This document shows positions 36,953-45,989 of a stretch of DNA of 64,000 nucleotides, one piece after another. Source of the stretch: Actibacterium mucosum KCTC 23349 (GTDB taxonomy: Bacteria; Pseudomonadota; Alphaproteobacteria; Rhodobacterales; Rhodobacteraceae); assembly GCF_000647975.1 (NCBI RefSeq), contig NZ_JFKE01000003.1:320206-384205 (forward strand). Reading direction: 5' to 3'. Each line of letters starts with the position of its first letter. The first letter of the stretch is position 1. Position numbers and translations under genes: made by a program. Under the pieces are notes generated by a model that was not told where the DNA came from, searched no databases, and saw only the letters and a list, made by a program, of their open reading frames with translations.

Positions 36953-37772
36953 GCTGGCACGGTGCGACCCACCATTGCGGGTGGGACCTCTGGATCTTCA
37001 AGGCCGCCACACGCGCGGCCTCTTCCGTTTCAAACAGGGCAAAGCACGTGGCACCGGAGCCCGACATGCGGGTCAACAAACGGCCCGTCTGCGCCCGCAG
37101 CACGCCCAGCACATCGGCAATGACCGGCGCAGCGGCAATCGCAGGGGCCTGCAGATCGTTCCGCTGTTCCGACAGCCACGCCGCAAAATCCGTGGCCGTT
37201 TTCAGGGCGGGCAAAGTCTTGAGCATCGGCGGGTTGTTCTTGTCTGTCAGCGCTTTGAATACGGATGGCGTCGGCACTGAAATGCGCGGGTTCACCAAAA
37301 CCGCATGCAACCGTGGCAGGCCCTGAACCGGCGTCACCTGCCCGCCCACGCCCCGCATACGCGCCGCTGTGCCCAGCATGCACACAGGGACATCCGCGCC
37401 CAAAGGCAGTGTATCGGGTGGCAAACTTACGCCCCGCAGTGCCGAAATGGCGCGCAGAGCCGCCGCCGCGTCGGACGTTCCGCCGCCGATCCCGGCGGCA
37501 CTGGGCAGGACCTTGTTCAGGCTAAAGGCCAGATCCGTCTGTCCGGCAAATCCTGCCGCTTTCAGGATCGAGTTTTCGGGCCCCGTTGGCACACCCTCTG
37601 CTGCAGGTCCCGTCACACGCAGGCTCAGCCCCTGCCCTTCGACCAGACCAACGGTATCCCCCACGTCGGCAAACATCACCAGACTGTCCAACAAGTGATA
37701 GCCATCGGCGCGCTGGCCGGTGACGTGAAGGGTCAGGTTAATCTTGGCGGGCGCAAAGGCCTCAATTGCCAT
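36945..37772 (-). CDS. ispE: 4-diphosphocytidyl-2-C-methyl-D-erythritol kinase
   Basis: A 275-residue GHMP kinase of the MEP isoprenoid pathway. The N-terminus APAKINLTLHVTGQRADGYH and the nucleotide loop PSAAGIGGGTSDAAAAL are the IspE signatures; RMSGSGATCFALF is the third motif. Start is the ATG at 37772, 11 bases inside the end of the upstream TPR gene. Its product feeds the prenyl synthase encoded opposite, a functional link. Confidence 0.95.
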   Translation of the reverse strand: MAIEAFAPAKINLTLHVTGQRADGYHLLDSLVMFADVGDTVGLVEGQGLSLRVTGPAAEGVPTGPENSILKAAGFAGQTDLAFSLNKVLPSAAGIGGGTSDAAAALRAISALRGVSLPPDTLPLGADVPVCMLGTAARMRGVGGQVTPVQGLPRLHAVLVNPRISVPTPSVFKALTDKNNPPMLKTLPALKTATDFAAWLSEQRNDLQAPAIAAAPVIADVLGVLRAQTGRLLTRMSGSGATCFALFETEEAARVAALKIQRSHPQWWVAPCQLS

Positions 37773-39477
37773 CGGCCACCGACAACGGCTCGGCGCCTTC
37801 CTCGTCCAGTACCACGTCCAGACCCACATCCAACTTGCGGCGGATGCGCTCGGGGCTCAGCTCGACCGGGATGTCCTCGGGATCAACCAGCGACAGGGCA
37901 CGCTTCCACTGGAACTCGGCCTCAAGCTTGCGGCCCACCTTCCACAGAACATCGCCCAGATGGTCGTTGATGATCGGATCAATCGGCATCAGCTCCACCG
38001 CGCGTTCCATATGCGGCACGGCCTCGTCGAACCGGCCCAGGCGATACAGAACCCAGCCAAGGCTGTCGGTGATATAGCCGTCATCTGGGCGGCCCGCGAC
38101 GGCGCGTTCGATCATATCCAGCGCCTCGTCCAGTTTGATGCGCTTTTCCACCAGCGAATAGCCCAGATAGTTCAGCACGCGCGGCTGATCGGGCGACAGT
38201 TCCAGCGCCTTGCGGAAATCGGCCTCGGCCTGTGGCCACAGCTGGCGGCGCTCAAAGGTGATGCCGCGGGCGTAGTAGATATACCATTGGCTGGGGGTGG
38301 TTTCGCTGAACAGGCCAATTGCCGCGTCATAGGCTGCCGTGGCCTCTTCAAAACGGCGCAGCCCACTCAGCGTGTCGCCCAGCGTGGTTTGCACAATCGG
38401 CACCGAAGGGTAATCCTTGGCCAGACTTGCCAGAACCTCCACTGCGGCATCCGGCTTGCCAGAACGTTCCAGCGTATTGGCGCGGCCCAGTTCGGCCGCG
38501 TAGTAAGCCGGATCATCCACCGGCACGGCGGCATAGGCGCGCGCAGCCAAGTCATAGCGCTGTTGCGCTTCCAGCAGGTCCGCCGACAGCAAAATGGCGT
38601 CAACATGGTCCGGGCGCAGGAATTCGGCCAGACGCGCGTATAGGAGTGTAAAGGCATCGTCGGCCTCGCCATTCACGGCTTCGGCAACGGTAAAGAACAC
38701 CTCGGCTGCACCGTCAGCACCATCGCGAATGGTCTCGAATGGCAAGGCCTCGCCGGCGTCAAGCTTTGCGGCGATATCGGCCATGCCCGGGTCCAGATCG
38801 CGACCGAACAGGTCGGTGATCAGTTGCCGGGCCTCGTCGTTGCGCTCCAATTGGCTAAGCACGGCAATATTGGCCATTGCCCCCCGGCGTGTATAGCGCA
38901 ACCCGTCGCCGTTGCCGCTTTCAAAGATCTCAACCGCACCTTCGAAATCACCAACCGAGGCAAGCGCAAGCGCCTTGTGGTACGCACCGAACAGCCCAAG
39001 ACCCGGATCATTCGCCGCCTCATCAAAGCCGTTGATCGCCTCGGACATGCGCCCTGCGCCAAACTGTGCCCAGGCGGACAGAAGGCGATCGGCAAGCGGC
39101 CCAATGCTCAGCCCGGCCTCCTGATCGTCCAGCAGCGCATCAAAACGGCCACGTTTCACCTGATCGGCCAACAGAACCATGTCCGCCGCCTGACTGGATG
39201 CACCGGCCTGCTGAATGCGGCGAGCAATCGGGACGGCCTTGTCGACCTGCCCCAGGCCGATGAAAGCCAATGTGGCGTTTTCCAGCAATGACAGGTTCGA
39301 AGGGTCACGCAGCAGCGCCTGCGCATAGTATTGCGCCGCCGCTTCATAGTCGTTGTGGAAACTTGCCACCTGTCCCGCCAGATAAGGGCCAGCCAGGCCA
39401 TCCTGTGCGGCGACAGGTGCGCCCAGTTGGGTCGCCGCGAGGGCGGCAAGGACAAGGGGGCGCAAACGGATCGGCAA
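37762..39477 (-). CDS. Exported tetratricopeptide-repeat protein
   Basis: A 571-residue TPR protein with a signal peptide (PIRLRPLVLAALAATQLGAP, cleavage near AAQ at about residue 24). Repeats run through most of the chain, including ALLRDPSNLSLLENATLAFI near the start and PDDGYITDSLGWVLYRLGRF and PIINDHLGDVLWKVGRKLEA near the end. The likely start is a TTG at 39477 preceded by AGGAG seven bases earlier; no in-frame ATG sits in a reasonable place. ispE follows with an 11-base overlap. Function unknown; TPR proteins scaffold complexes. Confidence 0.84.
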   Translation of the reverse strand: MPIRLRPLVLAALAATQLGAPVAAQDGLAGPYLAGQVASFHNDYEAAAQYYAQALLRDPSNLSLLENATLAFIGLGQVDKAVPIARRIQQAGASSQAADMVLLADQVKRGRFDALLDDQEAGLSIGPLADRLLSAWAQFGAGRMSEAINGFDEAANDPGLGLFGAYHKALALASVGDFEGAVEIFESGNGDGLRYTRRGAMANIAVLSQLERNDEARQLITDLFGRDLDPGMADIAAKLDAGEALPFETIRDGADGAAEVFFTVAEAVNGEADDAFTLLYARLAEFLRPDHVDAILLSADLLEAQQRYDLAARAYAAVPVDDPAYYAAELGRANTLERSGKPDAAVEVLASLAKDYPSVPIVQTTLGDTLSGLRRFEEATAAYDAAIGLFSETTPSQWYIYYARGITFERRQLWPQAEADFRKALELSPDQPRVLNYLGYSLVEKRIKLDEALDMIERAVAGRPDDGYITDSLGWVLYRLGRFDEAVPHMERAVELMPIDPIINDHLGDVLWKVGRKLEAEFQWKRALSLVDPEDIPVELSPERIRRKLDVGLDVVLDEEGAEPLSVADGN

Positions 39478-39520
39478 GGCAAATCTCCTGAGCAACGAAG
39501 TTGTTCTGGAAAGCCTAGGC

Positions 39521-39557
39521 AAAACGCCGGGCCTGCGCAATGCAACCCGGCGCCTTT
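39521..39557. terminator. Hairpin terminator after the ETF-QO gene
   Basis: CGCCGGG (39525-39531) pairs with CCCGGCG (39546-39552) around a 14-base loop. Read on the minus strand it is followed by TTTTGCC; on the plus strand CCTTTT follows. It lies between the ETF-QO stop and the TPR start, both on the minus strand. Confidence 0.6.
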
Positions 39558-39578
39558 TCGCCCAACCTGACACAGGCG

Positions 39579-41228
39579 TTACATATTGGGATAGTTCGGC
39601 CCATCGCCGCCCTGCGGCGTGACCCAGTTGATGTTCTGGCTGGGGTCCTTGATATCGCAGGTCTTGCAATGCACGCAGTTCTGGAAGTTCACCACGAACT
39701 CGGGCTTGCCATCCTTTTCGACAATCTCGTACACGCCCGCCGGGCAATAGCGCTGTGCCGGTTCGGCGAATTTCGGCAGGTTGACCGAGATCGGCAGCGC
39801 CGGATCGGCCAGTTGCAAGTGGCAAGGTTGCTGCTCTTCGTGGTTCGTCATCGCGAACGAGACATTGGTCAGCCGGTCAAAGCTGAGCGTGCCGTCGGGC
39901 TTGGGATAGTCGATCGGTTTGTGCTTTGCGGCCTCTTCGGTCGACTGCGCGTCGGTTTTGCCATGGGCGATGGTGCCGAACAGGCTGGCGCCAAAGATGG
40001 TCTGGAACCACATGTCGAACCCGCCCAGAACCAGACCGCCCAGCGGCCCGTACTTGGCATTCAGCGGCGCAACGTTGCGCACCTTTTTCAGGTCTTTGCC
40101 CACGGGGCCATCGCGCAGTGCGGTGTCATAATCGCTCAGCACGTCACCGGACCGGCCCGCGGCCATCGCCGCATGCGCAGCCTCGGCCGCCGCGATGCCC
40201 GAATGCATTGCATTGTGGTTGCCCTTGATCCGCGGCAGGTTCACCAGCCCAACCGAGCAACCCAGCAACGCACCCCCCGGAAACGCCGATTGCGGGATCG
40301 ATTGCAACCCGCCCTTGGTCACCGCGCGCGCCCCATAGGCCACGCGCTTGCCACCCTTCAGGACCTTCGCGATGCGTGGGTGGTGCTTGAACCGCTGAAA
40401 CTCCATATACGGGAAGAGGTGCGGGTTTTTGTAATTCAGGTCAATGATATAGCCCACATATACCTGGTTGTTCTCCAGGTGGTACATGAACGAACCGCCC
40501 GACTGCTTGAAGCCCAGCGGCCAGCCCATGGAGTGCGTCACCTCGCCCTCGTTATGGTTCTCGGGCTTAACTTCCCAGATCTCTTTCATGCCGATGCCAA
40601 ACTTCGGCACGTCGCTGTCGGCATCCAAATTGTACTTGGCGATCACTTCCTTCGACAGGCTGCCGCGCACGCCTTCCGACAGGAAGACATATTTGCCATA
40701 CAGCTCCATCCCCGGCTCGTACCCGTCGCCCGGTGTACCATCGGGGTTCTTGCCGAACTCGCCCGCAACCACACCCTTCACTTCGCCACCCTCGCCAAAG
40801 ACCAGCTCGGAACAGGCCATGCCGGGGAAGATCTCCACCCCCATACCCTCGGCCTGTTCGGCCATCCAGCGGCAGACATTGCCCATCGACACGATATAGT
40901 TGCCATGGTTGTTCATCAGCGGCGGCATGATGAAATTGGGCAGGCGGATCTGGCCGGCCTCGCCCAGGACATAGAAGTTGTCCTCTTTCACCTTGGTGTT
41001 CAGCGGCGCGCCCTTGTCTTTCCAATCCGGGATCAAGCGGTCCAGCCCCGACGGGTCCAACACGGCCCCCGACAGGATATGCGCGCCAACCTCGGACCCT
41101 TTTTCAAGAACGACCACGTTCAGGTCCGCGTCCAGCTGTTTCAAACGGATCGCCGCAGACAGGCCCGCCGGCCCCGCCCCTACGATCACCACGTCAAATT
41201 CCATCGACTCACGTTCGAATTCAGCCAT
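39579..41228 (-). CDS. Electron transfer flavoprotein-ubiquinone oxidoreductase
   Basis: A 549-residue membrane-associated enzyme that passes electrons from ETF to ubiquinone. The FAD site is VVIVGAGPAGLSAAIRLKQL near the N-terminus; the C-terminal [4Fe-4S] cysteines are in CPAGVYE and QNCVHCKTCDIKDPS. It links acyl-CoA dehydrogenases, such as the one at 46 kb, to the respiratory chain. The ETF subunits themselves are not in the window. Confidence 0.97.
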   Translation of the reverse strand: MAEFERESMEFDVVIVGAGPAGLSAAIRLKQLDADLNVVVLEKGSEVGAHILSGAVLDPSGLDRLIPDWKDKGAPLNTKVKEDNFYVLGEAGQIRLPNFIMPPLMNNHGNYIVSMGNVCRWMAEQAEGMGVEIFPGMACSELVFGEGGEVKGVVAGEFGKNPDGTPGDGYEPGMELYGKYVFLSEGVRGSLSKEVIAKYNLDADSDVPKFGIGMKEIWEVKPENHNEGEVTHSMGWPLGFKQSGGSFMYHLENNQVYVGYIIDLNYKNPHLFPYMEFQRFKHHPRIAKVLKGGKRVAYGARAVTKGGLQSIPQSAFPGGALLGCSVGLVNLPRIKGNHNAMHSGIAAAEAAHAAMAAGRSGDVLSDYDTALRDGPVGKDLKKVRNVAPLNAKYGPLGGLVLGGFDMWFQTIFGASLFGTIAHGKTDAQSTEEAAKHKPIDYPKPDGTLSFDRLTNVSFAMTNHEEQQPCHLQLADPALPISVNLPKFAEPAQRYCPAGVYEIVEKDGKPEFVVNFQNCVHCKTCDIKDPSQNINWVTPQGGDGPNYPNM

Positions 41229-41420
41229 TTCTCATCCCTTTTTGCTGGGCAATCCCATAAGCCCTGGCGCATCCGCCATGGCCTAGCGCAGGGTCGGTGC
41301 AGTCGTCAATCGTTACGCAACATCATTTCGCTGCGGTGCAACAACGCGTCGCATTGTTACGGTCTCTTTGTCTTGCATTCTGGCGCGCCATTTGCTCATT
41401 TGAGACATTAACGTAACCAC

Positions 41421-41446
41421 GGCGGCGAGCTGACCGGCTCGCCGCC
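41421..41446 (+). promoter_or_regulatory. Perfect hairpin in the greA leader
   Basis: GGCGGCGAGC (41421-41430) pairs perfectly with GCTCGCCGCC (41437-41446) across a six-base loop. It ends 14 bases before the greA GAGG ribosome-binding site and has no T-run, so it is a leader structure rather than a normal terminator. Confidence 0.6.
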
Positions 41447-41467
41447 AGTCATATCCGATAGAGGCCG

Positions 41468-41938
41468 ATGGAAAAGATACCGATGACGCGCGCGGGTTTT
41501 ACCGCGCTGGAAGCCGAGCTGAAGACCCTCAAGTCCGAGGAACGCCCCGCAGTGATCAAGGCGATCGCCGAGGCGCGCGAGCATGGCGATTTGTCGGAGA
41601 ATGCCGAGTACCACGCCGCACGCGAAAAACAGAGCTTTATCGAGGGCCGCGTGAAAGAGCTGGAAGGCATCATTTCGCTGGCCGACGTGATTGACCCGTC
41701 GACCATGTCGGGGGCCATCAAGTTCGGGGCCACCGTTGATCTGGTGGACGAGGATACCGACGAGGAAAAGACCTATCAGATCGTGGGCGAGACCGAGGCG
41801 AACATCGACAAAGGTTTGCTCAATATCAAGTCCCCGCTGGCCCGTGCCTTGATTGGCAAAGAAGAAGGTGACAGTGTTGAAGTGCGGACGCCGGGCGGCG
41901 TGAAAGGCTACGAGGTTCTTGGCATCCGCTATGTCTGA
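41468..41938 (+). CDS. greA: Transcription elongation factor GreA
   Basis: A 156-residue factor that rescues backtracked RNA polymerase by stimulating transcript cleavage. The N-terminal coiled coil holds [20 protein letters not shown], whose acidic tip residues act in the polymerase channel; the C-terminal domain ends in [17 protein letters not shown]. Length and sequence are typical. GAGG lies four bases before the ATG. The next gene begins eight bases before its stop ends. Confidence 0.97.
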   Translation: MEKIPMTRAGFTALEAELKTLKSEERPAVIKAIAEAREHGDLSENAEYHAAREKQSFIEGRVKELEGIISLADVIDPSTMSGAIKFGATVDLVDEDTDEEKTYQIVGETEANIDKGLLNIKSPLARALIGKEEGDSVEVRTPGGVKGYEVLGIRYV

Positions 41939-42986
41939 GACAAAGGATGGCGGGCGTGCTGATATGGCGGATAACCCCGTTGAACCACCAATTGAACTGA
42001 CGGTATTCGGGAATCACTCGAACAAACCGCGCCTGATGGCGTCGGACGTGATTGCCATTGTCCTCAGCCTTTTATGGGTCGGTGGCGCGGCTGCGTTCTT
42101 TCTTGTCGCCCGTCAGCAAAGCGAGACCCTGCCATTTGATCCGATCACGTTCGTTTTGACGTTGTTGGCGATTGCCCTGCCCGTCGCGCTGATCTGGGTG
42201 GGGGCATCGGCAGCAAAAAGCGCGCGTATCATCCGCGAGGAATCGGCGCGCCTTCAGGCGGCCATCGATGCAATGCGCCACACCTATATCGAACAGCAAC
42301 AAAACGCGGCGATGCATGTGCGTCCGTCGGTGGAAAAGAAGCTGGACGAGATTGCCGCGGTTCAAAAGCAGACCGAAGACCGGATCGCGACCTTCACCTC
42401 GATCCGCCCGCGCACGGCCCTGCCGTCACCCGAGAAACCGGACGAAGAATCGCCCGCCGTGGCAATGGCCCAACCCTCGCTTGAACTGGGCACCACGGCC
42501 GAAGAAATTGGCCCGCCCCTGGAGGTCAGCGATTTCATCAAGGCCGTGAATTTCCCCGAAAACGCCGAAGATCGCGATGGGTTCCGTGCCCTGCGCCGTG
42601 CACTGCAGGACCGCAATGCCGCCAAGTTGGTACGCTCGGCGCAGGATGTTCTGACACTGCTCAGTCAGGATGGCATCTACATGGACGACCTGCGTCCAGA
42701 TCGTGCCCGCCCTGAGATTTGGCGCCGTTTTGCCCATGGTGAGCGCGGGATAGCCGTGGCTGCCCTTGGCGGTGTCCGCGACAGGTCGTGTCTGGCGTTG
42801 TCGGCTGGTCGTATGCGACAGGATCCGATTTTTCGCGATGCCGTCCACCATTTCCTGCGTCAGTTCGATCAGACCCTTACCACGTTCGAGACCGAAGCCA
42901 GCGATCAGGATCTCAGCGATCTGGCCGAAACCCGCACGGCGCGGGCATTCATGTTGCTGGGGCGGGTGTCCGGTACGTTTGACTAA
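41931..42986 (+). CDS. Conserved two-helix membrane protein of unknown function
   Basis: A 351-residue protein with two membrane helices near residues 40-60 and 75-95, then a helical, partly coiled-coil region and a soluble C-terminal domain (about 190-350). I recognise no domain family by name. It overlaps greA by eight bases, so the two are co-transcribed, and it lies tail to tail with mobA. The ATG at 41931 is chosen because it fits the overlap; an in-frame upstream start lies within greA. Confidence 0.7.
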   Translation: MSETKDGGRADMADNPVEPPIELTVFGNHSNKPRLMASDVIAIVLSLLWVGGAAAFFLVARQQSETLPFDPITFVLTLLAIALPVALIWVGASAAKSARIIREESARLQAAIDAMRHTYIEQQQNAAMHVRPSVEKKLDEIAAVQKQTEDRIATFTSIRPRTALPSPEKPDEESPAVAMAQPSLELGTTAEEIGPPLEVSDFIKAVNFPENAEDRDGFRALRRALQDRNAAKLVRSAQDVLTLLSQDGIYMDDLRPDRARPEIWRRFAHGERGIAVAALGGVRDRSCLALSAGRMRQDPIFRDAVHHFLRQFDQTLTTFETEASDQDLSDLAETRTARAFMLLGRVSGTFD

Positions 42987-43573
42987 CCCAGGCGCGCGCG
43001 TGCGGTTGCCAGGTCATCTGCGGTGTTGATGCTGAAAAACGGGTCCAACCCGCCATGGGTTGGGAAATCCGCATAGGCACAGCCCTGCGCCTCGGCAAAT
43101 ATGCGAATGCGGCGTTGCCCTTTGCCCAAATCGGTCGCCATTGCCGCACGCATGTCCACGGGCCACAAACCAAAGGTTGGATGAGCCTGCCCATCGCTGC
43201 GTGCCAATGCGATCCCCGTGGGGCTTCGTTGCGCGGCAGTGGCCAGTTCGGCCACGAGGTTGGTCGGCAGGAACGGAGCGTCCATCGCCACGCAGGCAAC
43301 CTGTGCAAAGCCCAGCGCCTTAGCCCAATCCATGGCTGCAAGGATCCCCGCAAGGGGCCCCGGCTGCCCGGGGACGGCGTCCGGCAGGACGGCCATACCT
43401 TCGATGGACACACCGTCCGCGTTTATTGCCAAACGAGCCACTTGCGGCGAAATGCGTGCGACCTGATGGGCAAGAAGCGTGGTATCGGCAAAAGGCAGCG
43501 CGGCCTTGTCCGCACCTGAAAGCCATGGACCCTGCCCGCCGGCAAGGATCACACCGGCAATCCCAGTTTCCAC
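42983..43573 (-). CDS. mobA: Molybdenum cofactor guanylyltransferase MobA, with an unusual nucleotide loop
   Basis: A 196-residue nucleotidyltransferase that adds GMP to molybdopterin to make the bis-MGD cofactor. The fold landmarks are present: GVILAGG at the N-terminus, ADKAALPFADTTLL, DAVPGQPGPLAGILAAM and VAMDAPFLP. The loop that normally reads LAGGxxRRMGxxDK here reads LAGGQGPWLSGADK, so the Arg, Met and Gly are replaced, although the Asp-Lys is kept. Activity may still exist. Its stop overlaps that of the preceding gene. Confidence 0.82.
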   Translation of the reverse strand: METGIAGVILAGGQGPWLSGADKAALPFADTTLLAHQVARISPQVARLAINADGVSIEGMAVLPDAVPGQPGPLAGILAAMDWAKALGFAQVACVAMDAPFLPTNLVAELATAAQRSPTGIALARSDGQAHPTFGLWPVDMRAAMATDLGKGQRRIRIFAEAQGCAYADFPTHGGLDPFFSINTADDLATARARLG

Positions 43574-43590
43574 GGTATCTTGCGCTGGTC

Positions 43591-44199
43591 TCAGCGTGCC
43601 GCCTGCTGCTGCGCAGTCAGAATGCCGGAATTGTCGTCCGAATCTTCGTCCTGACGTATCACAACCGTCTGCACGCCCGGCAGTTCAGCAAATGCGTCGC
43701 GGATCTTGTTGGGGAACCACGTTTGCGGCACGTTTTCGAAACCGGGCAATTGCCGCAGGATCGCACTGGTCGAGTTTGCGCACATCGCCTTGGGAACCGC
43801 GCCATACGCCTGTACCAGCTGCAGGGCCATCTCGGCCACTTCCGGCGACACCTGAACGGTCTGCCGTTCGACCCGGTAAGTTTCACGCGCGTGATAGTCG
43901 ATATAGAACTCAACCATCGTCGGCGTCATGCCAAAATGAACGTCGTTGCGCTCGGGTGCGGTGCGGTGCCACCACGACCCGGCCGGATCAAAGATCACGC
44001 GCTGGCTGCCGTTGATCATCAACCCGGTATGGGCGCCGCTGCCCGACCGGTTGTTAATCATCGTGAAAAGGGTCAATGACGCAGGCCCCGCGTCGCGATA
44101 AACGGCGGCTTGCACCTGTTCTTCGGGGGCATAGACGCTCTCGGCGCCACATGCGGCAAGAAACAGCGGCAGGGCCGCAATGATCAGGGCGCGTCGCAT
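43591..44199 (-). CDS. Lipoprotein with a possible permuted papain-like fold
   Basis: A 202-residue lipoprotein: MRRALIIAALPLFLAACGAE with the lipobox Cys near residue 17. A beta-strand carrying His (GSGAHTGLMI) precedes a helix that begins with Cys (AMCANSTSAILRQ). This His-before-Cys order recalls circularly permuted NlpC/P60-type proteins such as YiiX. The conserved SWWHRTAPERNDVHFG stretch is also seen. I treat the enzyme idea as inference. The ATG at 44199 is chosen over a start at 44217. Confidence 0.62.
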   Translation of the reverse strand: MRRALIIAALPLFLAACGAESVYAPEEQVQAAVYRDAGPASLTLFTMINNRSGSGAHTGLMINGSQRVIFDPAGSWWHRTAPERNDVHFGMTPTMVEFYIDYHARETYRVERQTVQVSPEVAEMALQLVQAYGAVPKAMCANSTSAILRQLPGFENVPQTWFPNKIRDAFAELPGVQTVVIRQDEDSDDNSGILTAQQQAAR

Positions 44200-44250
44200 C
44201 GTCACCTCACGAAACAATTCAGGCCGCGCCAGCAGCGCGGTACAGATACC

Positions 44251-44397
44251 TTACGCGCCGACCAGCGCCAGGAAAATTACGACGACGATGCAAATTACCG
44301 CCACAACGGTGGAAAATTTGACAAAACCGGTAAAGGTTTCCTCTTGCACCGAAATGTCCATGGTGCCCGGCTCGTGCTTGGTTTCGTTTTCGGCCAT
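44251..44397 (-). CDS. aa3-type cytochrome c oxidase subunit IV
   Basis: A 48-residue membrane protein: an N-terminal soluble part beginning MAENETKHEPGTMDISVQEE, then one membrane helix (VVAVICIVVVIFLALV). This is the small subunit IV of alphaproteobacterial aa3 oxidases. It has an AAAGGA site seven bases before the ATG. The main oxidase genes are not in the window. Confidence 0.85.
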   Translation of the reverse strand: MAENETKHEPGTMDISVQEETFTGFVKFSTVVAVICIVVVIFLALVGA

Positions 44398-44475
44398 TGT
44401 GGCGTCCTTTCGCGTGTTCGTCTTTTTTGCGCGTTTAGCTTATTTGGCCCGCGCTGTCACGCCCAACCGGCGCGG

Positions 44476-44934
44476 CTATTCGTCCAGTTCAAGATCCTGC
44501 GCCAGTCGAAAACCAATACGGCGCGGCTCGGGCGCATCGTCGACCTTAGGAAGGGCGCGCAACATCACGTTCAGTTGGCTGACATGTTGAATCAGTTGCG
44601 TCCGCAACCCTGTCGCGTCGCGGCCATAAAAGGTCAGAACATCCGGGTCGAAATAGCCCAGCCCCTCAATCCGCAACACACCTGCGCTGCCACCATCGGT
44701 AAAGCCAATGGCAACCTCCTGCGTGGCGTCCAGCTGTTCTTCGAAATTCTTGATATAGAGGATCACCCGTTCATAGGCCCATTGGGCCGGGCTTTTCTCG
44801 GCATAGGGTTTACGCGCAACACCGGCAGGAAGGGGCTGATCCTCGGGCGAGGCTGGTGCCTCAGGGTCCACGTGAATCACGTGAGCGGGTGCGGTATCGT
44901 CAATCCGCGGGGTCGAGGCCGTTTTCTTTGTCAT
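44476..44934 (-). CDS. DUF6173-family protein
   Basis: A 152-residue soluble protein, mainly alpha/beta after a disordered N-terminal 40 residues. The core EKSPAQWAYERVILYIKNFE and LRIEGLGYFDPDVLTFYGRD fit the DUF6173 family as I recall it. Function unknown. It overlaps the upstream MBL gene by 35 bases on the same strand, so either translation is coupled or the true start is further in. Confidence 0.7.
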   Translation of the reverse strand: MTKKTASTPRIDDTAPAHVIHVDPEAPASPEDQPLPAGVARKPYAEKSPAQWAYERVILYIKNFEEQLDATQEVAIGFTDGGSAGVLRIEGLGYFDPDVLTFYGRDATGLRTQLIQHVSQLNVMLRALPKVDDAPEPRRIGFRLAQDLELDE

Positions 44935-45988
44935 CGCTTTCGCTGCCCTTCACTTGCCACAACCACGCCCCGTCTTCCCGCAATTGGCGTGTGACGAGGC
45001 CCAGGTGCCATAGGTGATTGAGATGGCCGACCGCTTCGACCAATGCAAGCCCGTATTCGCCATCGCCAATGGTTCGCTTGTAAAGCGTGGGAAAACAGTC
45101 AACCGCCGTTGCCGGTGTCTGCAAGAACCCACGCAGGCGTTTCAGCGCACCGTGGTGGTTGTCGATCAGCATCTGTAAACGCGCCGGCAAGCCGGTGAAG
45201 GGCAGCTTATGCCCCGGCAGAACCAGCTGCGCATCGGTCGCATAGGGCAGCAGCCGGGTGCAGCTGTCCAGCCATTCCGCCACGGGATCGGCCATCGGCT
45301 CGGTCGGATAGACCCCAAGATTGGGCGAAATTGACGGCAGCAACTGGTCACCCCCAATCACCACGTCGCCATCGCGGCTCCAGAACGTGGCGTGATCCGG
45401 GGCATGACCATCGCCAAAGCGGATGTCCCAAACGCGCCCCGCAGCCTGCAGGGTGCCCCCTTCGTCCAGCCGGGTATATCCCAAAGGCAGCGGCGCAACC
45501 GTATCGGCGAAGTTATACGGGCGGTTTTCGGCGCGTTCCTTCAACCGGTCGGCATCCATACCTGCCTGACGGTAAAAGTCGATCGCCTGCGGCGCAGGCA
45601 GCGCCTGCTCATCCAGCACCAGCATCCGCGCCATCAGCCACGCCGTGCGCGGCATCAGTAATTCGGCCCCCATCTCGGCCTGAAACCACCCGGCCAGACC
45701 GACATGGTCGGGATGGTGGTGGGTGACCACCACGCGGCGGATCGGCTTGCCCTTCAGCGGGCCGGTTTCCAGCAACGATTGCCACAGCGCGCGCGTGCGC
45801 CGCGTATCTAGCCCGGTATCGATGATCGTCCAGCCATCGCCGTCATCCAGCGCGTATACATTCACGTGGTTCAGCGCCATCGGCAGCGGCACGCGCAGCC
45901 ACAGGATGCCGGGGGCAACCTCGGTGGCGCCACCCTCGGCGGGCGGGTCGTTCCACGGATAGCGGATACCGTTTGGCGCGCCGTCCAT
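44900..45988 (-). CDS. MBL-fold metallohydrolase
   Basis: A 362-residue protein. The zinc motif is VVVTHHHPDHVGLAGWFQ, with a later Asp in IIDTGLD and His in LVLPGHKLP. A C-terminal winged-helix-like region (GLALVEAVGHLNHLWHLGLV) follows, as in the family near lactamase-like B2 or glyoxalase-like proteins. The ATG lies one base after the stop of the acyl-CoA dehydrogenase gene, so the two share an operon; a thioester hydrolase role is possible but unproven. Confidence 0.82.
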   Translation of the reverse strand: MDGAPNGIRYPWNDPPAEGGATEVAPGILWLRVPLPMALNHVNVYALDDGDGWTIIDTGLDTRRTRALWQSLLETGPLKGKPIRRVVVTHHHPDHVGLAGWFQAEMGAELLMPRTAWLMARMLVLDEQALPAPQAIDFYRQAGMDADRLKERAENRPYNFADTVAPLPLGYTRLDEGGTLQAAGRVWDIRFGDGHAPDHATFWSRDGDVVIGGDQLLPSISPNLGVYPTEPMADPVAEWLDSCTRLLPYATDAQLVLPGHKLPFTGLPARLQMLIDNHHGALKRLRGFLQTPATAVDCFPTLYKRTIGDGEYGLALVEAVGHLNHLWHLGLVTRQLREDGAWLWQVKGSESDDKENGLDPAD

Positions 45989-45989
45989 C

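Noticed and set aside
39540-41411. A 623-codon open frame on the plus strand opposite ETF-QO.
   Set aside because: The opposite strand codes for a full ETF-QO with all cofactor motifs; this frame has no family features.
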